64,000 nt of DNA from Cliona cf. orientalis (GCA_963930775.1 OZ005697.1:7958292-8022291), one strand, 5' to 3'; counted from the first letter of the stretch, positions 12,928 to 25,640 are shown. The notes: a model not told the origin generated them from the sequence alone. Numbers and translations are program-made.

Positions 12928-15268
12928 ATGATCAAGATGGCTCTGCTTATCTTTGTGTTTCTGGTGTTTGGTGACATTTGGGCCAGGATTGAGAGCTATG
13001 GTAGAATTGCTATGTATTGTAGCTAGATTATGAAATGATAATGGTTACTATCCATGTAGATCAGTGTTGCTACTCATATGGTTCAGTTCCACACAATGAG
13101 AGCAATAGTGTTCCAGGAGGGACTGTATTCAGTCTTAATGGCATAATCTACCATCCTCGCGACGTGTACACCAATTTGACAGTCAAATGGTTTAAATCCA
13201 ATGCTCCGCTCACAGGAGTGTCAGCAAGGCCTGAAATGATCCCTGACAATCATAGTGACTACAACTTCTCAAGGCAGGAATTTAATTCGACTAGAAACTG
13301 TATTCAAGGTCCATTATATCGCGATACCTTCTCTTTAAGGATTCAGAACTTTACCACGGACAAAAATGGCTACTATTGGTATCAACTTTTTATCAATGGT
13401 TCATCATATCAGCCATCACAGTATGCTTGGTTTTATGCAGATTATGACTTACATACACAAACTCAAGGTCATTTTAAACGTGCTGATGAAATTCAGTGTG
13501 CCAATGCCACCTATCTTATGACCAGTCCGCCAGCAATGACAACCACCTTACCGATTAATGTTACAGTGGGACTAACATCAAAAGCAGCACCAAAAATAAC
13601 CAAGACAGGCAGTAATCCAGATTACGCCAATGCTACCTACCCCATTACCAGTCCTCTAGCAACGATCGCCACTATTCCAATAAATGCTACAATGGATCCT
13701 GGACCAATGTCAACAGCAGCACCCAAAATGACTGAGGTGGACAATATTCCAGTTTACGACAATGCCACCTATCCTATTACCAGTTCTTTGGCAACGATAG
13801 TCACCTTTACAACAAATGCTACAATGGATCTAATGTCAACAGTAGCAGTAAAAGTGACTGAGACGGGCAGTATTCCAATTTATTACATCATTGGAGCATT
13901 AACCGTGTTTATCATTTTAGTTGCAACACTGGCAATCATAATGTTGGCAGTATTTATACATAAAAGACACAGAGAGCACAGACAGAAAACAGGTGAGTCC
14001 TTTGCATGTCAAAATATAATATTATGGATATTTTTTTTATAATTAGAACGATCTAGATCAGGTGCACCTGTACACAAAAACGTTGATCCTGTGTAAGTTT
14101 CATTATGGGTTTGTACTATCAATTTACTATGAATTTTATTCCATAATAATATTATTATAATAGTACATCCAACTTAGACTCAGCTGGTGTTCACTCCCAA
14201 GTACTAGTTCCACTATGCACTTCAGATTCAAGGGAGGATGACACATACAGTATTGTGAGTGATAAGAATACAGACCCTCAACAGGTTCATACATACGATG
14301 CTACTGAGTTTCACAATCAGACAAGCAGCACTGAACAATATTACAATACATTGCAACATGATAGTGCCACAAGTATTCCAAAGTGGTCAAACTGTAGTAC
14401 AATAAGTTTATTCGACACTTACAAGAAAATTGGTGCAAATAATACTCCAATCAATGATGCTCACAATCGTTCTAATGTTTGTAAATTAAGAGGCACTCAT
14501 AGGACGGATTCAGAAAGTGAATACGATGTTGTGGAAGACAGCCATACTGAGAATGTATTAAACCAGCCCTCTATTGGTGTAAGTGGGACTAATAAGATGA
14601 TACCACAAGATTATGAGCCAGTATATTGTTATGGATCCAGCAACACACAAACTATAGAGCTTACTGGAAAACAAATGCTTTTCGATGATGAAACATATGG
14701 AGCACATAGAGCAGCTATACAACTAAGAGTGGATGGGAGTGAAGACAAACCCAATTCTGAAGCAGTGAAAGAGGAAACACCAATAGCCAACAAGGAAGTG
14801 CAATATGCTGAGCCACTGACACCAAATGACAAAAATCAAGATGTGCAAGCTAAAGGTGAACATTTCTATCACAGTCTTGAGCAAAACAAATCAGCAAAAT
14901 TTAATATTGAGAAATGCATCAGCGGTTATACAATGGATGAAGCAGGTGTTACAAATGCTCCAATATCATTCAACTTGGACCATTGTGAATTTGATGACCC
15001 TATGTATGAAGGTATCCCTCATTCAGTACCACAACAGATAAGTATTAAAAATCCTTCATTGAACAAAATGCATCATGAGGCATCATGTATTGGGGATGTG
15101 AATGCTAATCCAGATATGCTTAGTGATGAGGAAGACATCAACACACCAGGATACAGTGATCCCACTATTCCAGTTTATCTGGATGACACTAAAAATGTGG
15201 CCAATGACCGAGAAGACACAAGGCTTAGAGTGAATATTTATGATATGTTTGATGATTCTACACTGTAG
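12928..15268 (+). CDS. A1: long-tailed Ig receptor that has lost the Ig disulfide cysteines
   Basis: Predicted 718-aa protein from exons 12928-13000, 13060-13992, 14047-14092 and 14164-15268 (last junction phase 2). A second in-frame ATG lies at 12937. The Ig exon starts DQCCYSYGSVPHN and keeps the strand-C Trp (VKWFKS). Where relatives have LNCII it reads LNGII, and where they have GYYWCQ it reads GYYWYQ, so both canonical Ig cysteines are gone. The stalk holds three Thr-rich repeats of about 43 residues, each starting NATY. Membrane helix at about 297-326. The roughly 390-residue tail has SEYDVV (strict ITIM), YNTL, YKKI, YEPV, YHSL and YEGI. Heads the first A-D-B-C block. Confidence 0.8.
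13498..13887 (+). repeat. three in-gene stalk repeats in A1
   Basis: Three consecutive repeats of about 130 bp encode similar Thr/Ser/Pro-rich segments, each beginning NATY and ending in a Pro-x-Tyr, with N-glycosylation sequons. A mucin-like spacer between Ig domain and membrane is likely. A2 has no such repeats, so the number varies within the family. Confidence 0.7.
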
Positions 15269-15284
15269 TATGCACAACATTACA

Positions 15285-15560
15285 ATATCTGAATTGAGAT
15301 TTCTTAGGCTGGTTTACATAGCATCATCCAGCATGGAGTAAACATTCACTTATTATAGCTATAATATTATTGATGCTCTAAGATTGCTACCAACAACAGT
15401 TTCAATTTCATGATGATTGGCAAACTCTGTGTACTATACAAAATTATTATAATACTAGTTGCATACATGACAAATAACATCTCTTTCACTGTGACAGTAA
15501 GTTTTCCTCATGAAAGTTACATTTATTCAATGATTACACAACAGAACCAGCAGGTGATTC
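15285..15560 (+). repeat. dispersed 3'-flank repeat, first of seven copies
   Basis: A segment of about 250 bp containing GGCTGGTTTACATAGCGTCA, then ACCAACAACAGTTTCAA, and ending near TTTCCTCATGAAAGTTACAT. Related copies lie at about 16517-16760, 20491-20700, 22785-23060, 24635-24870, 45942-46190 and 55975-56230. Three follow the stop codons of A genes directly and three follow the D pieces; one precedes A2. It is partly carried by the block duplication but also occurs twice within each block. Confidence 0.75.
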
Positions 15561-15956
15561 AAATCACTATCGTATCCATGCATGCATGCTGACAGCTATA
15601 GCTAATCCAGCCAGTTAGAGCCTCTGTTCCCCCTCCCCCAGCCAGATCATTATCAATCTACAGTCGAGAGGGAAGGATCTAGAAACTCTTGCATGCAGCA
15701 TTCCTTGCCATGTACAAGTGTGTGCAGTGACTACTGACAGTGAGCTAGGTTGAGTGATTGATGTATAGTTCACACAAACAGCATTATTATCCCTTCGAAT
15801 CTCTGTCTAGAATACTTTCTCATGCATGCACCACTGCTCCTATCACATGCATGCAGTTGGTATAGACTAAGTATAGGGATGGCCTGGATATGTCATATTG
15901 GTAAGCAAAAAATTACTCAGAGCAACTTGAATTTAAGATTTCAACTTTCATACTCG

Positions 15957-16020
15957 CAGTGGCGGATCCAGAGGGGAATCCAGGGGTGCACAGGAGCCCC
16001 CCTTTTGCCCAACCAAGAAT
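15957..16020 (+). mobile_element. short hAT-like terminal remnant
   Basis: About 60 bp starting CAGTGGCGGATCCAG followed by GGGTGCA-type and C-rich sequence, resembling ends seen on many hAT-family elements. Blocks 2 and 3 lack it and have about 330 bp of other sequence here, so it marks an insertion plus deletion. No transposase is present. Confidence 0.4.
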
Positions 16021-16430
16021 TGAGTCTGTGCATACTTCATTGGTAACAATGTAGAGAAGTGATCGTCTACTAATTTACGTTTTGGGAGTACACTTCTGCT
16101 CATTATATTAGTTGGAGTAGTGGTTCTATATACTTTTATTGGTACTATTATTTTATGCGCACAAGAAAACCAGTAAGTCATGTACAGCCAGTACAATTGT
16201 CTACATTGTCAAGTAATTACTATACTTTGCCATAGATGAGCTGTGCTCTAGGGAAGCCATGTCTAGTCATACAAAGAATGAGCAGAGTGTCACAGCTGAG
16301 TAAGTAATAATAATAATATCATTATTATTAATATTTGGCCACATTCTAGATGATCTGATCTAGTGTTATATTGAACACATATTGTGCAGATTTGAGCAAG
16401 AATACAATGAAATTTGTACTAAAATTTAAA
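16021..16430 (+). pseudogene. D1: decayed transmembrane and tail exons without Ig domain
   Basis: Matches D2 and D3: a membrane-helix exon ending in KKTS, a small exon (about 16233-16300) and the first codons of the tail exon. The membrane part has lost several codons. The tail exon is cut off soon after its start by a deletion joining it to sequence that lies about 230 bp further on in D2. Not functional. Confidence 0.65.
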
Positions 16431-17607
16431 TATTAAAAAAGATCCGAGAAAATTGTCGGTGATGCTCCTATAATTCAAAAGTATATAATATAGCAGACTG
16501 AGTGTAAATTAGTTTTCATCTGAATTGAGATCCGAGATGCAGTCAAGCAAGTTTACATAGCATCCTCCAGCATGGAGTAAACAGTCACCTAACATTATTG
16601 TGCGCTAGCTATAAGATTGCCACTAACAACCGTTTCAAATTATATGATGACTGGGAACTCTCTGTACTACATAACTATTGGTTGCATATGTGACAAACAA
16701 CATCTTTATCCACACCTTCATTGTACATACATGACATTGTGTTAGATAAATATTTCCAAGTCTGCAGGTGCATCACCAGCAGTCTGTCTGCTATAATAGT
16801 AGCAGTGTAGTTAGTTACCTAATATGACATAACTAATAAAATCAGTTCATGCAGTACATGAGCTATCTTTTGTTATGTCCAGTATTTTGGGTGGGGATTA
16901 ATTAGGGGGTGAGAATAGCATTTCTTATGTTATTTTAGATTTAGCTGTATACAAGTATAGTGTCAAAGTTTTCTCTGAGACCCACATAATGGATTAAGGT
17001 GATAGGTGGTAGCAATAATAATTTATAACTGGCAATATTAATTTTGATAGACTGTTGTGTGTATGTGTGGTAATGCATAAACATCCAATTGCAAGTATAG
17101 TAATAATTTATGAGTTTCTCCATTAATTTTGTATCTGAATTGTGTAGTTGTGTGAATGAGAACATAAATCATCATGACTCGAGTTTCTAGTTTAGCTCGG
17201 TTTTGCACACACACAAGCAACTCAGGAATGATAATTACAGTAATCATTGTTTGTGGACGTCTAAGTGGACTCCAATAGTACTGGGAGTGTATTTGTAGTG
17301 TTTATCACTTAACAGCTATATTTTATATTAATACAGTTGTTAATTCTTTCAGTGTGGTATCTGCTAATTATTTTGTTTTGTCCCATTTTAATTGTTGTAC
17401 TGTAACATTAGAATTTTTTAATTATGCATGATAAAAATACTACAAAGGTCTTAATTTTAAGATCGTATGTACAAAAAATAATTATTATAGCTGCTTTAGT
17501 GCTTTCAATAAGTAGATAGCTATAGTTATTATCAAGGGCTTATAGACCCCAAAGGCCCTTGTTATTATAGATTAGATTGTTTGAATAGTGCACATCATAT
17601 TAAGCTT
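16431..17607. other. spacer D1-B1 shared with blocks 2 and 3
   Basis: Noncoding and AT-rich. It aligns by eye with 24,430-25,640 and 55,765-57,359. It contains one copy of the dispersed 3'-flank repeat and sequence conserved upstream of all three B genes. Confidence 0.6.
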
Positions 17608-18986
17608 AGGATGCAAATATCAACTCAGTAGGCTTGATATTTGTATTCTGCTATCTTGCATTTGCTACTGGACATGACTGCACAAGTAATTAGTAATGTG
17701 CATGATAATGATATCATTTATTATGATGCCTTTTCATCATAGATCGTTGCTGCTACTACTACAGTATTGTACCAAAAAATATCACCACGATTTCATGCAA
17801 TCCTCAAGGCCTGAGTATCAACTAGCTATGTTATATTAACAGACCACCTAATGACACTAACGTTTCTGTCCAGTGGTATAAAGCTGGACCAGGGACTGCG
17901 GAATCTGATGTTATGGCAAAGGGAGAACTACTCTTGGACTTAAGCAGCAAGTACAGTTTTACCATCACTCGACAGTCATTAGTGACTAATAATCAAAGTG
18001 AATTAAATGGGCTTTTTTGGGATGAGTTTGTGCTTACAATTCACAATTTTAACAGCAGCACTGACAATGGCTATTACTGGTGCCAAATCGTAGCCAATGG
18101 CACTTGTCCACTTGAGCCATCACCCACTGGGTACCTGGCTCTCGACCAATTCCCAGTGGAGAAGTGTCCATACAACCTATTCGATTTCATTGATTCTGTA
18201 GTGCCACCTATATGTGCAGAAGGGATGTTGTGCCATGCAGAAGAGCAGACTACTCTAGCAAGAGTCGATACTCATACTAGTTCTGAGTCAATATTAATCA
18301 CTGACACATCAATGACTGTGACACCATACGGTGTCATTGGAGGGTTACTTTTAATCATTAGCTATCTTCCTCCTACTGATCATTGCGGCTTGCATTGTGT
18401 GCAATGTTAGAAGTTGTAAAATGAACAAAGCAATCAAAGGTAAACAATTACAGAAATCCAATTTTACTTGGACACAATTAATACTAAAATTGCTATAATT
18501 TTTCAGCAAATAAAGATAAGCACTACACTGGACCCTCACTCAATGATTATAACGATCAGCCAACTAAATCTGACAATGATACAATAGAAATGGATGCATC
18601 TGGAGGAACAAAAGGTATAGCCTAACCTTAGCAATAGGTTAGAATGTATCATTCATTTTTAATTGACTTTCCAATAGATACTTCAGGTCGGAAACAATCA
18701 CTTCTTCCTCCCAGCAATTATAATGCCACTCAAGCAATACAAGAACCAGCAACACCAACCGTGAATGTGTTGACTTCAAGCGATGATGAAGTCAAGTACG
18801 CTCATGTGTCAGCCTCTTTTGAATCCACTAGAGGTTTCAACACATTCTAAGCCAACCCATTATCAAGGTCTCAGAGCAAGTGGAGTGAATGTAATATCAG
18901 CCTACCATGTACCTCAAACAGGGAAGCATAAATATGGTGGTGGAAAAATCAAGACAGACCCAATATACGCCAATCTACCAAATTGA
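17608..18986 (+). pseudogene. B1: broken type B Ig receptor
   Basis: Counterpart of B2 with exons about 17608-17686, 17745-18445, 18507-18614 and 18678-18986. The start is damaged: a small deletion puts the ATG out of frame with the signal peptide. A Trp codon near 17823 (INW in B2) is a stop. The membrane helix is frameshifted near 18360, and the last exon is frameshifted near 18805. Ig features survive, including GYYWCQ and the PIYANL end of the tail. Dead copy. Confidence 0.8.
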
Positions 18987-19316
18987 AGTGAAGATTGAGT
19001 ACTGAATTCTGAAAAATATAAACAGTATTTAAATACTTCTGAATCAAGGAAAATATAGCAAGTACATCTATAGAGTAGGAGCAGCTGCAGCAGTGTATTG
19101 CCAATGAAATCACTGCCAAATTACTGTGTCAAAGAATTAATACATAAATACTTAGGAAAGAGACTTTATTACTATGCATCTGCTACCAAGGAGAAAAAAA
19201 AAAACATGACATTGCGTATCAGGCATGCAGGCTATTCAGATATTACATGGCTTTTCTCCTTGATATCTCATGATAATAATTATTATACCCAATAAATTAA
19301 TTCTATTTTAACACAG

Positions 19317-19554
19317 AACATCAGTATGGAGTCACTGCTGATCGAGTAAGTTTGTTACCTATAGTATTTTGGCACACTTATCAATCTTACACATTATAAA
19401 ACAATCATGAAAAATTATTAGACTTGAAAACCAGGAATAACATCAGTACAGACAGAACTCAGTCTACAGCTATGGAGGGGGAAAGCCATGAATATCAGAC
19501 AATGAAATGAATTATGAAAGTATGTATGCCAAGATTTTGCCAACAAAGAAGTAG
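19317..19554 (+). pseudogene. C1 remnant: type C tail exons
   Basis: Sequence of the small type C exon (HQYGVTA) and of the last exon ending NYESMYAK, with deletions that remove the YDDI and YQTL parts. No Ig exon precedes it; the DNA before it belongs to the B1-C spacer. It is the 3' remnant of the first block's C gene. Confidence 0.65.
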
Positions 19555-19828
19555 AAAAATTGTTGATTTATGCTGTAATACTAAGTATTAACAATTGAGT
19601 ATTGAATAGATTCAGTTTCAAATGCATTCCATGGAGAGTAGCGATAAAACTATTCACAGTTTGTGAGTTGAATGATAAATTTTTCTACTAAAACTAGCTA
19701 AAATATTACAAACGTTATGCTAGCATGACATAGTCACATGCTACCTACCTTACTAAGGAAGAATTGTGTATGAGGGTATAATAATAGATGAGTCTACAAG
19801 CATCTGGTAGCCATCATTAGAATCGAAA

Positions 19829-20030
19829 ATGGATCTAGTGAAGAAATTGTCACTGATGTTCACACCTGCATGACAGCAATTTTTAACAAGAGCTCTGAGT
19901 CAGTGCAATGGTATAGTATTGCTTAGAAACAATTGTGGTAATAATTATGGTATATTGCTTGTATTTAGAACTAGATGAGTGCTGTTCCAGCTATGCATTC
20001 CCTGAAATGAAACTTTCTGTGTTCCAAATA
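19829..20030 (+). pseudogene. C1 remnant: type C signal and start of Ig exon
   Basis: An exon beginning MDLVKKLSLMF (19829-19910) is interrupted by a stop, then an intron and the start of an Ig exon (LDECCSSYA). After about 60 bp it jumps into 3'-flank sequence of the same gene type (GAGTAGTGATAAAGC), so most of the gene is deleted. Apparently produced by recombination between neighbouring C units. Confidence 0.65.
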
Positions 20031-20748
20031 GAGAGTAGTGATAAAGCTATTCACATTTTGTGAGTTGAATGATAAATTTTGCTAACTAGCTGAATTACAA
20101 ACATTGTGCTAGCATGGCTCAGTCATGTGCACCTGAAGAGGGTTCTGGTACTGTTCTCTTTAGGAGTAGGAGGAGGGCACCTGGCTATGTCGCTTTATAA
20201 ACTGAAAGTCTCTGTGTTATACCTAAATTGAATTGCCGTATGCACTTGAGAGCCACTGCCTGTTTATACACTATCACTGCATTGATAACTGACCAGCAAA
20301 GCACAGAATGGCAATCAATCAGTCATGTAGCTGAAGTAGGTGTCGTGTAAATGCAGACTGGCAACAGCTGCACACTACTACACCACTGGGCACCTTTATG
20401 CCGAGTATACCTCAAATGTGTACTTTCTCCCAGATAATCCTTACCATTTAGCACAGGAGGGTCCAGACGGACGGACAGAAGGCACAAATACTCATCTGAA
20501 TTGAGGATTTATATAGGCTGGTTTACATAGTGTCATCCAGCATCGAGTAAACATTCACCTTTAAGTGTTTTTGATTACCACTAACAATTATTTCAAAGTT
20601 CATATTGACTGGCACTCTGCATGTATACTCTTTCATTGTAGGTTTTCCTCATGAAAGTTACATTCAATGATTGCATATTAGAATCAGCAGGTACATGTAT
20701 CTCAAAACATCATAGCCATGCACGAACTCAACAAATCAAGCGAACAAG
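20031..20748. other. spacer before A2
   Basis: Holds type C 3'-flank sequence, about 350 bp of unrecognised sequence, and one copy of the dispersed 3'-flank repeat (20491-20700). No gene seen. Confidence 0.45.
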
Positions 20749-22743
20749 ATGCAACTGATGCTGATAATAATATTATTCTTCTGGACAGTGGAAATATCGA
20801 TACAGTCTCACCAAAATGGTAATATCTTTGTACAGTATAGTAATTATTGTGAAATTAAGAATAATAGGTTATTACTTTATGTTTATAGAATCAGATGAGT
20901 GCTGTTACATTTATGGCTCTGTTCCAAAGAATGACAGCTTTTGCGTTACTGAGGGAGATCTAGTTATTCTTAACTATATCGTTTATAACCCCCACGATAA
21001 CTTTACAAATCTGACGGTGACTTGGTTTAAAAGTGCTATAGAAGATATGTCAAATTTTGAAGCAATACCTACCACTTCTGAAGAATATAATAAATTTCAG
21101 TACAGCATTAACAGAGCTAAATCATATACAATATCATTATCATTAATGGAAATTTGTAGTCGTGATTTATTTAGAGACACGTACTCATTAATGATTACAA
21201 ATTTCACTGAACATGAAAATGGATACTATTGGTGTGAACTTGTTGTTGATAACATCTTTGCAAATCCGTCTCAACATGTTAAGCTTTACGCTGGAGAACA
21301 GAACTCGATATCTTGTCCTGCTATTCATCCAAATCAGTACTTTCGATCAGCAGCTTCATCCAGTGAATATCAATGTGCTAATTATAGCGCCTTGAGCACA
21401 CTTGCTCCTTCAACTATGTCGTCTGTCACCTCTGTCACAACACAGCCACCAGATAATATCTACATAGCTGGTAGCCTCAGTGCTCTTGCAGTAGTAGTGC
21501 TTGGAGCATTGTTTATTGCACTTTCTATGCTTTATCTCTGTAAACATCGAAAAAGACACACAAGTAAGCCTTAGATATCTATTATTGTTGCTAATTGAAC
21601 TATAACTATAATATACCTCCTATCATAATTACAGCCACTGTGACATCAAAAAATTGTCAAAGGGTTGCCCCTAGGTAAGATCATATCTAAGATTATTGCA
21701 CTGCTATGCATAAAGTGAATGTATGTAGATCTAGTCATTATTTTCTCTACAGTGCATCAAATCAATTGCAAGAGACTCCGGCTACACCTATAGATAATTC
21801 TAATACAATCACATCTATGGAAAGAGTAAATTATGAGGATGTGTACAGCGCTATTTCGGAAAATGCAAAAAAAATTGAAACAGATGATCAACTGGATCAT
21901 ACGTATGACACAGCTAAATTTGACAACCACATTGACATGCTACGTGAACAACCACAGTACAACACACTACAGCATGGGAATAATGGAGGTATTACTGAGT
22001 GTGGTCTGAGGTTGGATGATGCATATGACAAAATAAAGGTTTATACAAGCAAAGACGCTAATAACTGTTCAAATTTCATCAAGCAGATTCCAAGGATCTC
22101 TCACAGAGCGTATGATTATGTAGAAGCTAAGAGAGACAGAGTATCCCAAGTGGTGCCAAAAAGTTATGAGCAAGTCTATGATGCACCCAACTGCATGGAA
22201 GTTCACAAATCCACTGGTAAAAAACTAGGTTTTGAAGCAGCTGTACAATACGGAGTGAACAGGATTAAACCTACATCCCATTCTGAAACAGTGAAGGATG
22301 AAACACCAGAAACCAGCAAGGAAGGACAATATGCTGAGCCAATGGTGCCAAATGACAAGAGTGCCATTCAAGATGTGAAAGCTGAAGGTGAACATTTCTA
22401 TCACAGTCTTGAGCAAACAAATGCTAAAAAAGGATTCAGTGGTCATACAACGGATGAAGAAGGTGCTACAAATGCCCCAACACCATTCAATTTTGACCAC
22501 CGTGAATTTGATGACCCTATGTATAAAGGCATCCCTCATATGGTGCCAGAGCAGATAAATAGTACATTGAACAAAATGCATCATGATAATGCATTTCCAG
22601 AGGAGGTATCATGTATTGGGGATGTGAACGTTCATCCAGACATGCTTAATCTCGAGGAAGACACCAGTACACCAGGATACAGTGATCCAGATTGTTTGGA
22701 TGACACTAACATCTCCAATGGCCAAAAAAGATACAACATTTAG
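20749..22743 (+). CDS. A2: long-tailed V-type Ig receptor
   Basis: Predicted 591-aa protein from exons 20749-20818, 20889-21563, 21635-21674 and 21753-22743. Signal peptide in exon 1. The Ig domain starts SDECCYIYGSVPKND, has the strand-C Trp (VTWFKS) and both canonical cysteines (GYYWCE). Membrane helix at about 213-242. The tail has a strict ITIM (VNYEDV) overlapping YSAI, plus YNTL, YDKI, YEQV, YHSL and YKGI. Its last residues differ from A1 because of one extra A in a run near 22728, which shifts the frame a few codons before the old stop. Ectodomain close to type C, tail close to A1. Heads the second block; best intact A gene. Confidence 0.83.
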
Positions 22744-23921
22744 AGTGGATATGTTTGATGATTCTACACTGTAGTATGCACAACATTACATATCTCAATT
22801 GAGGTTTCTTAGGTTGGTTTACATAGCGTCATCCTGCATGGAGTAAATATTCACCTATAGATATATTATTGTGTGCTCTAAGATTGTCACCAACAACAGT
22901 TTCAATTTTTATGATGATTGGCAAACTCTGCATGTGTACTATACACAATTATATAATTTAAAAACTAGCTAGTTGCATAATATGTGACAAACAACATCTT
23001 CATTCACACTTTCATTTTGACAGTAGGTTTTCCTCATGAAAGTTACATTTATACAAGAATTCACATTGTCAACAGAACCTGTCCAGCAGGTGATTCAAAC
23101 CACTATCACATCCATACATGTTGATAGCTATATAGCTAACCTGGCTAGTTAGAGCCTCTGTTCCCCCTCCCCCGGCCAGATCATTATTTAATCTACAGTC
23201 AAGGGGGAAGGATCTAGTAACTCTTGCAGCATTCCTTGCCATGTACAATTGTGTGACTACTGACAGTGGGGTTGAGTGGTTGATGTATAGTTCACACAAA
23301 TAGCAATATCATCCCTTCTCTGTCTAGAATACGTACTTCCTCAATCCTGCATGCACCACTGCTCCTATTGTAGAGTCCATGGGTGTAGATAATTTTTTCG
23401 TAGTGGGGGGGGGGGGGGGGGGGCTTCAGCCCCCCCAGTCCCCCCATTATCTACACCCTTGTCTAAGAGTCGGTAGATTAAGTATAGGGATGGCCTGGAT
23501 ATGTCATATTGGTATTAATAATAACTCAGAGCAATTTGAATTTTTAACTTTCATATTCGTGATCTATCAAGCCCCAAAACATCCATGGAAACAGTGTTGC
23601 CAGATTGATACATTGTGTACTTCTTGGTATTGTCATCCCTATTTCATTCTTCAATTTTGTTTTTCTGTAAGCATTACAATCATTATTATGATACAATAAA
23701 AGATGGTCTGTATGATACTGAAAGATCCGAGAATATTTGTCATGAGCCTTAAATTTGTAAATTCAGTGAAGAATAACATAATTACTTGGTAATTGGTGAA
23801 TGGATTTTGCTACTCGCCATTTTTACCTGGTGTAAAAAGCTAAGGGAATAGCCAGGCCATTGACTGCGTAGCCGCACACAACCAAGATTGAATTGAGTCT
23901 GTGCATACTTCATCAGTGATA
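22744..23921. other. spacer A2-D2
   Basis: Noncoding spacer shared with 15,270-16,020 and with 45,910-47,056 joined to 54,933-55,262. It contains the dispersed 3'-flank repeat and a short poly-G hairpin element. Confidence 0.6.
23381..23458. mobile_element. short inverted-repeat element with poly-G core
   Basis: Ends GGGTGTAGATAAT and its reverse complement ATTATCTACACCC enclose a run of 19 G followed by two C tracts. It is absent from the equivalent place in blocks 1 and 3, so it is a real insertion. MITE-like, family unknown. Confidence 0.6.
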
Positions 23922-24427
23922 ATGCAGAGAAGTGATCGTCTACTTATTTATATTTTGGGAGCCTTTAGTGCACTTCTGCTCATTATATTAGTTGGAGTAG
24001 TGGTTCTACTTTTATTGATACTATATTATGCGCACAAGAAAACCAGTAAGTCATGCACAGCCAGTATAATTGTCTACATTGTCAAGTATAATAGTAGTTG
24101 CTATACTTCGCCATGCATAGATAAGTTGTACTCTAGGGATTCCGAAGTCGTGTCTAGTCATACAAAGAAAGAGCAGAGTGTCACAGCTGAGTAAGTAATA
24201 ATAAAAAAATATTATCATTACTATTAATAATATTATTTGGCCACACTCTAGATAATCTGATCTAGTATTATATTGAACACTTATTATACAGATTTGAGCG
24301 AGAATATGATGAAATTTGTACCATCCAAGATAGAGTGGGTGAGAGAGAACATTCCGAATATCAGGCATTGAATCTTGGTGAAATGAATGATGAAAGCATT
24401 TACATGAGAGTTATGGCCATAAAGTAA
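23922..24427 (+). CDS. D2: candidate 109-aa membrane protein with ITIM tail and no Ig domain
   Basis: Exons 23922-24045, 24121-24190 and 24292-24427 splice in frame to 109 residues. They comprise a short start (MQRSDR), a long uncharged membrane helix, KKTS, and a tail with YDEI and two strict ITIMs, SEYQAL and SIYMRV. Exon sizes and junction phases equal the last three exons of type C genes. No signal peptide or Ig exon is found upstream. It may be an orphan 3' half of a receptor, an alternative tail spliced to another ectodomain, or a small signalling protein. D3 has the same length and stays open, which argues against simple decay, but both copies are young duplicates. Expression unknown. 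Confidence 0.4.
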
Positions 24428-25640
24428 TAGATCAACTGTCATCATCATAACATACTCATTGAGCTAATTATATGCATGTAGTGCACATCTCATCTCCATA
24501 TTAAGTCTACATATTATTGTTGCTTGCATAGTTACTGATTATTGCACTAAAATTTAATAATAAATTTTTAAGATCCAAGAAACTGATTGTCGGTGATGCT
24601 CCTATAGTTCAAAAGTATAACAGACTGAGTGTATCATCTGAATTGAGGTCATGCAGTCAAGCAAGTTTACATAGCATCCTCCAGCATGGAGTAAACAGTC
24701 ACCTAACTATAATATTATTATTCGTTATAAGATTCCCACTAATAACTGTTTCAAAATTTAATTATACGATGACTGGGAAAGTCTGTGTACTACATAACTA
24801 TTGGTTGCATAATATTATGTGACAAACAACATCTTTATATTCACACTTTCATTGTACATACATGACATTGTGTTAGGTAAACATTTCAAAGTCTGCAGGT
24901 GCATCACCAGCAGTCTGTCTGCCGCAGTGTAGTTAGCTACATATGATGTAACTATAATAAAATCTGTTCATGCAGTGATCGAGCTCTCTTCTATTATGTC
25001 CAGTATTTTGGGTAGGGATTAGGGATGAGAATACTCTTTACTATTTCCCTATCGTTAGATTTAGCTGTGTATATATAATTATTATGTATTGTCAAAATCT
25101 TCTCAGAGACCCACGCAATGGATTAACAGTACTAGTAGTATAAAATATCTCAGATTAACTGTGCATGTGTGAGCAATATTTGATTGATTGTTGTGAGTAT
25201 GCGTGGAAATTCTAAATGCATAATCATCTAATTGTAAGTATAGCAATGATTTGTGAGAGATTCTCCATTTGTATCTGAATTGTACAGTCATGAACGAAAA
25301 CATTCCTTTCACACTGAGTTTTATGTAGTAGTATAAAATATCTAGTCACAAGTACTTTTGTATTAATTTGTTTCTCACTCAACAGCTATGCTTTATATTA
25401 ACACAGTTGTTAATTCTTTCAGTGTGATATCCGCTAATTTGTTTTGGTTTGTCTCATTATTGTACACAACTTGAACTATACAATGTCATGACAGTAATAC
25501 CACGAAGATCTTAATTATGATTGTAAAATCTTACGTACAAAACATTAAGGCAACACTCAATTATAGGTGCTTAGTGCTTTAACTACTAACAATAGCTATT
25601 AGTAAGTAGAGGGATCGTTTGAACGGTACACATCATAAGG
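24428..25640. other. spacer D2-B2
   Basis: Noncoding; near-identical by eye to 55,762-57,359. Includes a dispersed 3'-flank repeat copy. The last 200 bp upstream of the B2 start are conserved in all three B genes and likely include the promoter. Confidence 0.55.
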
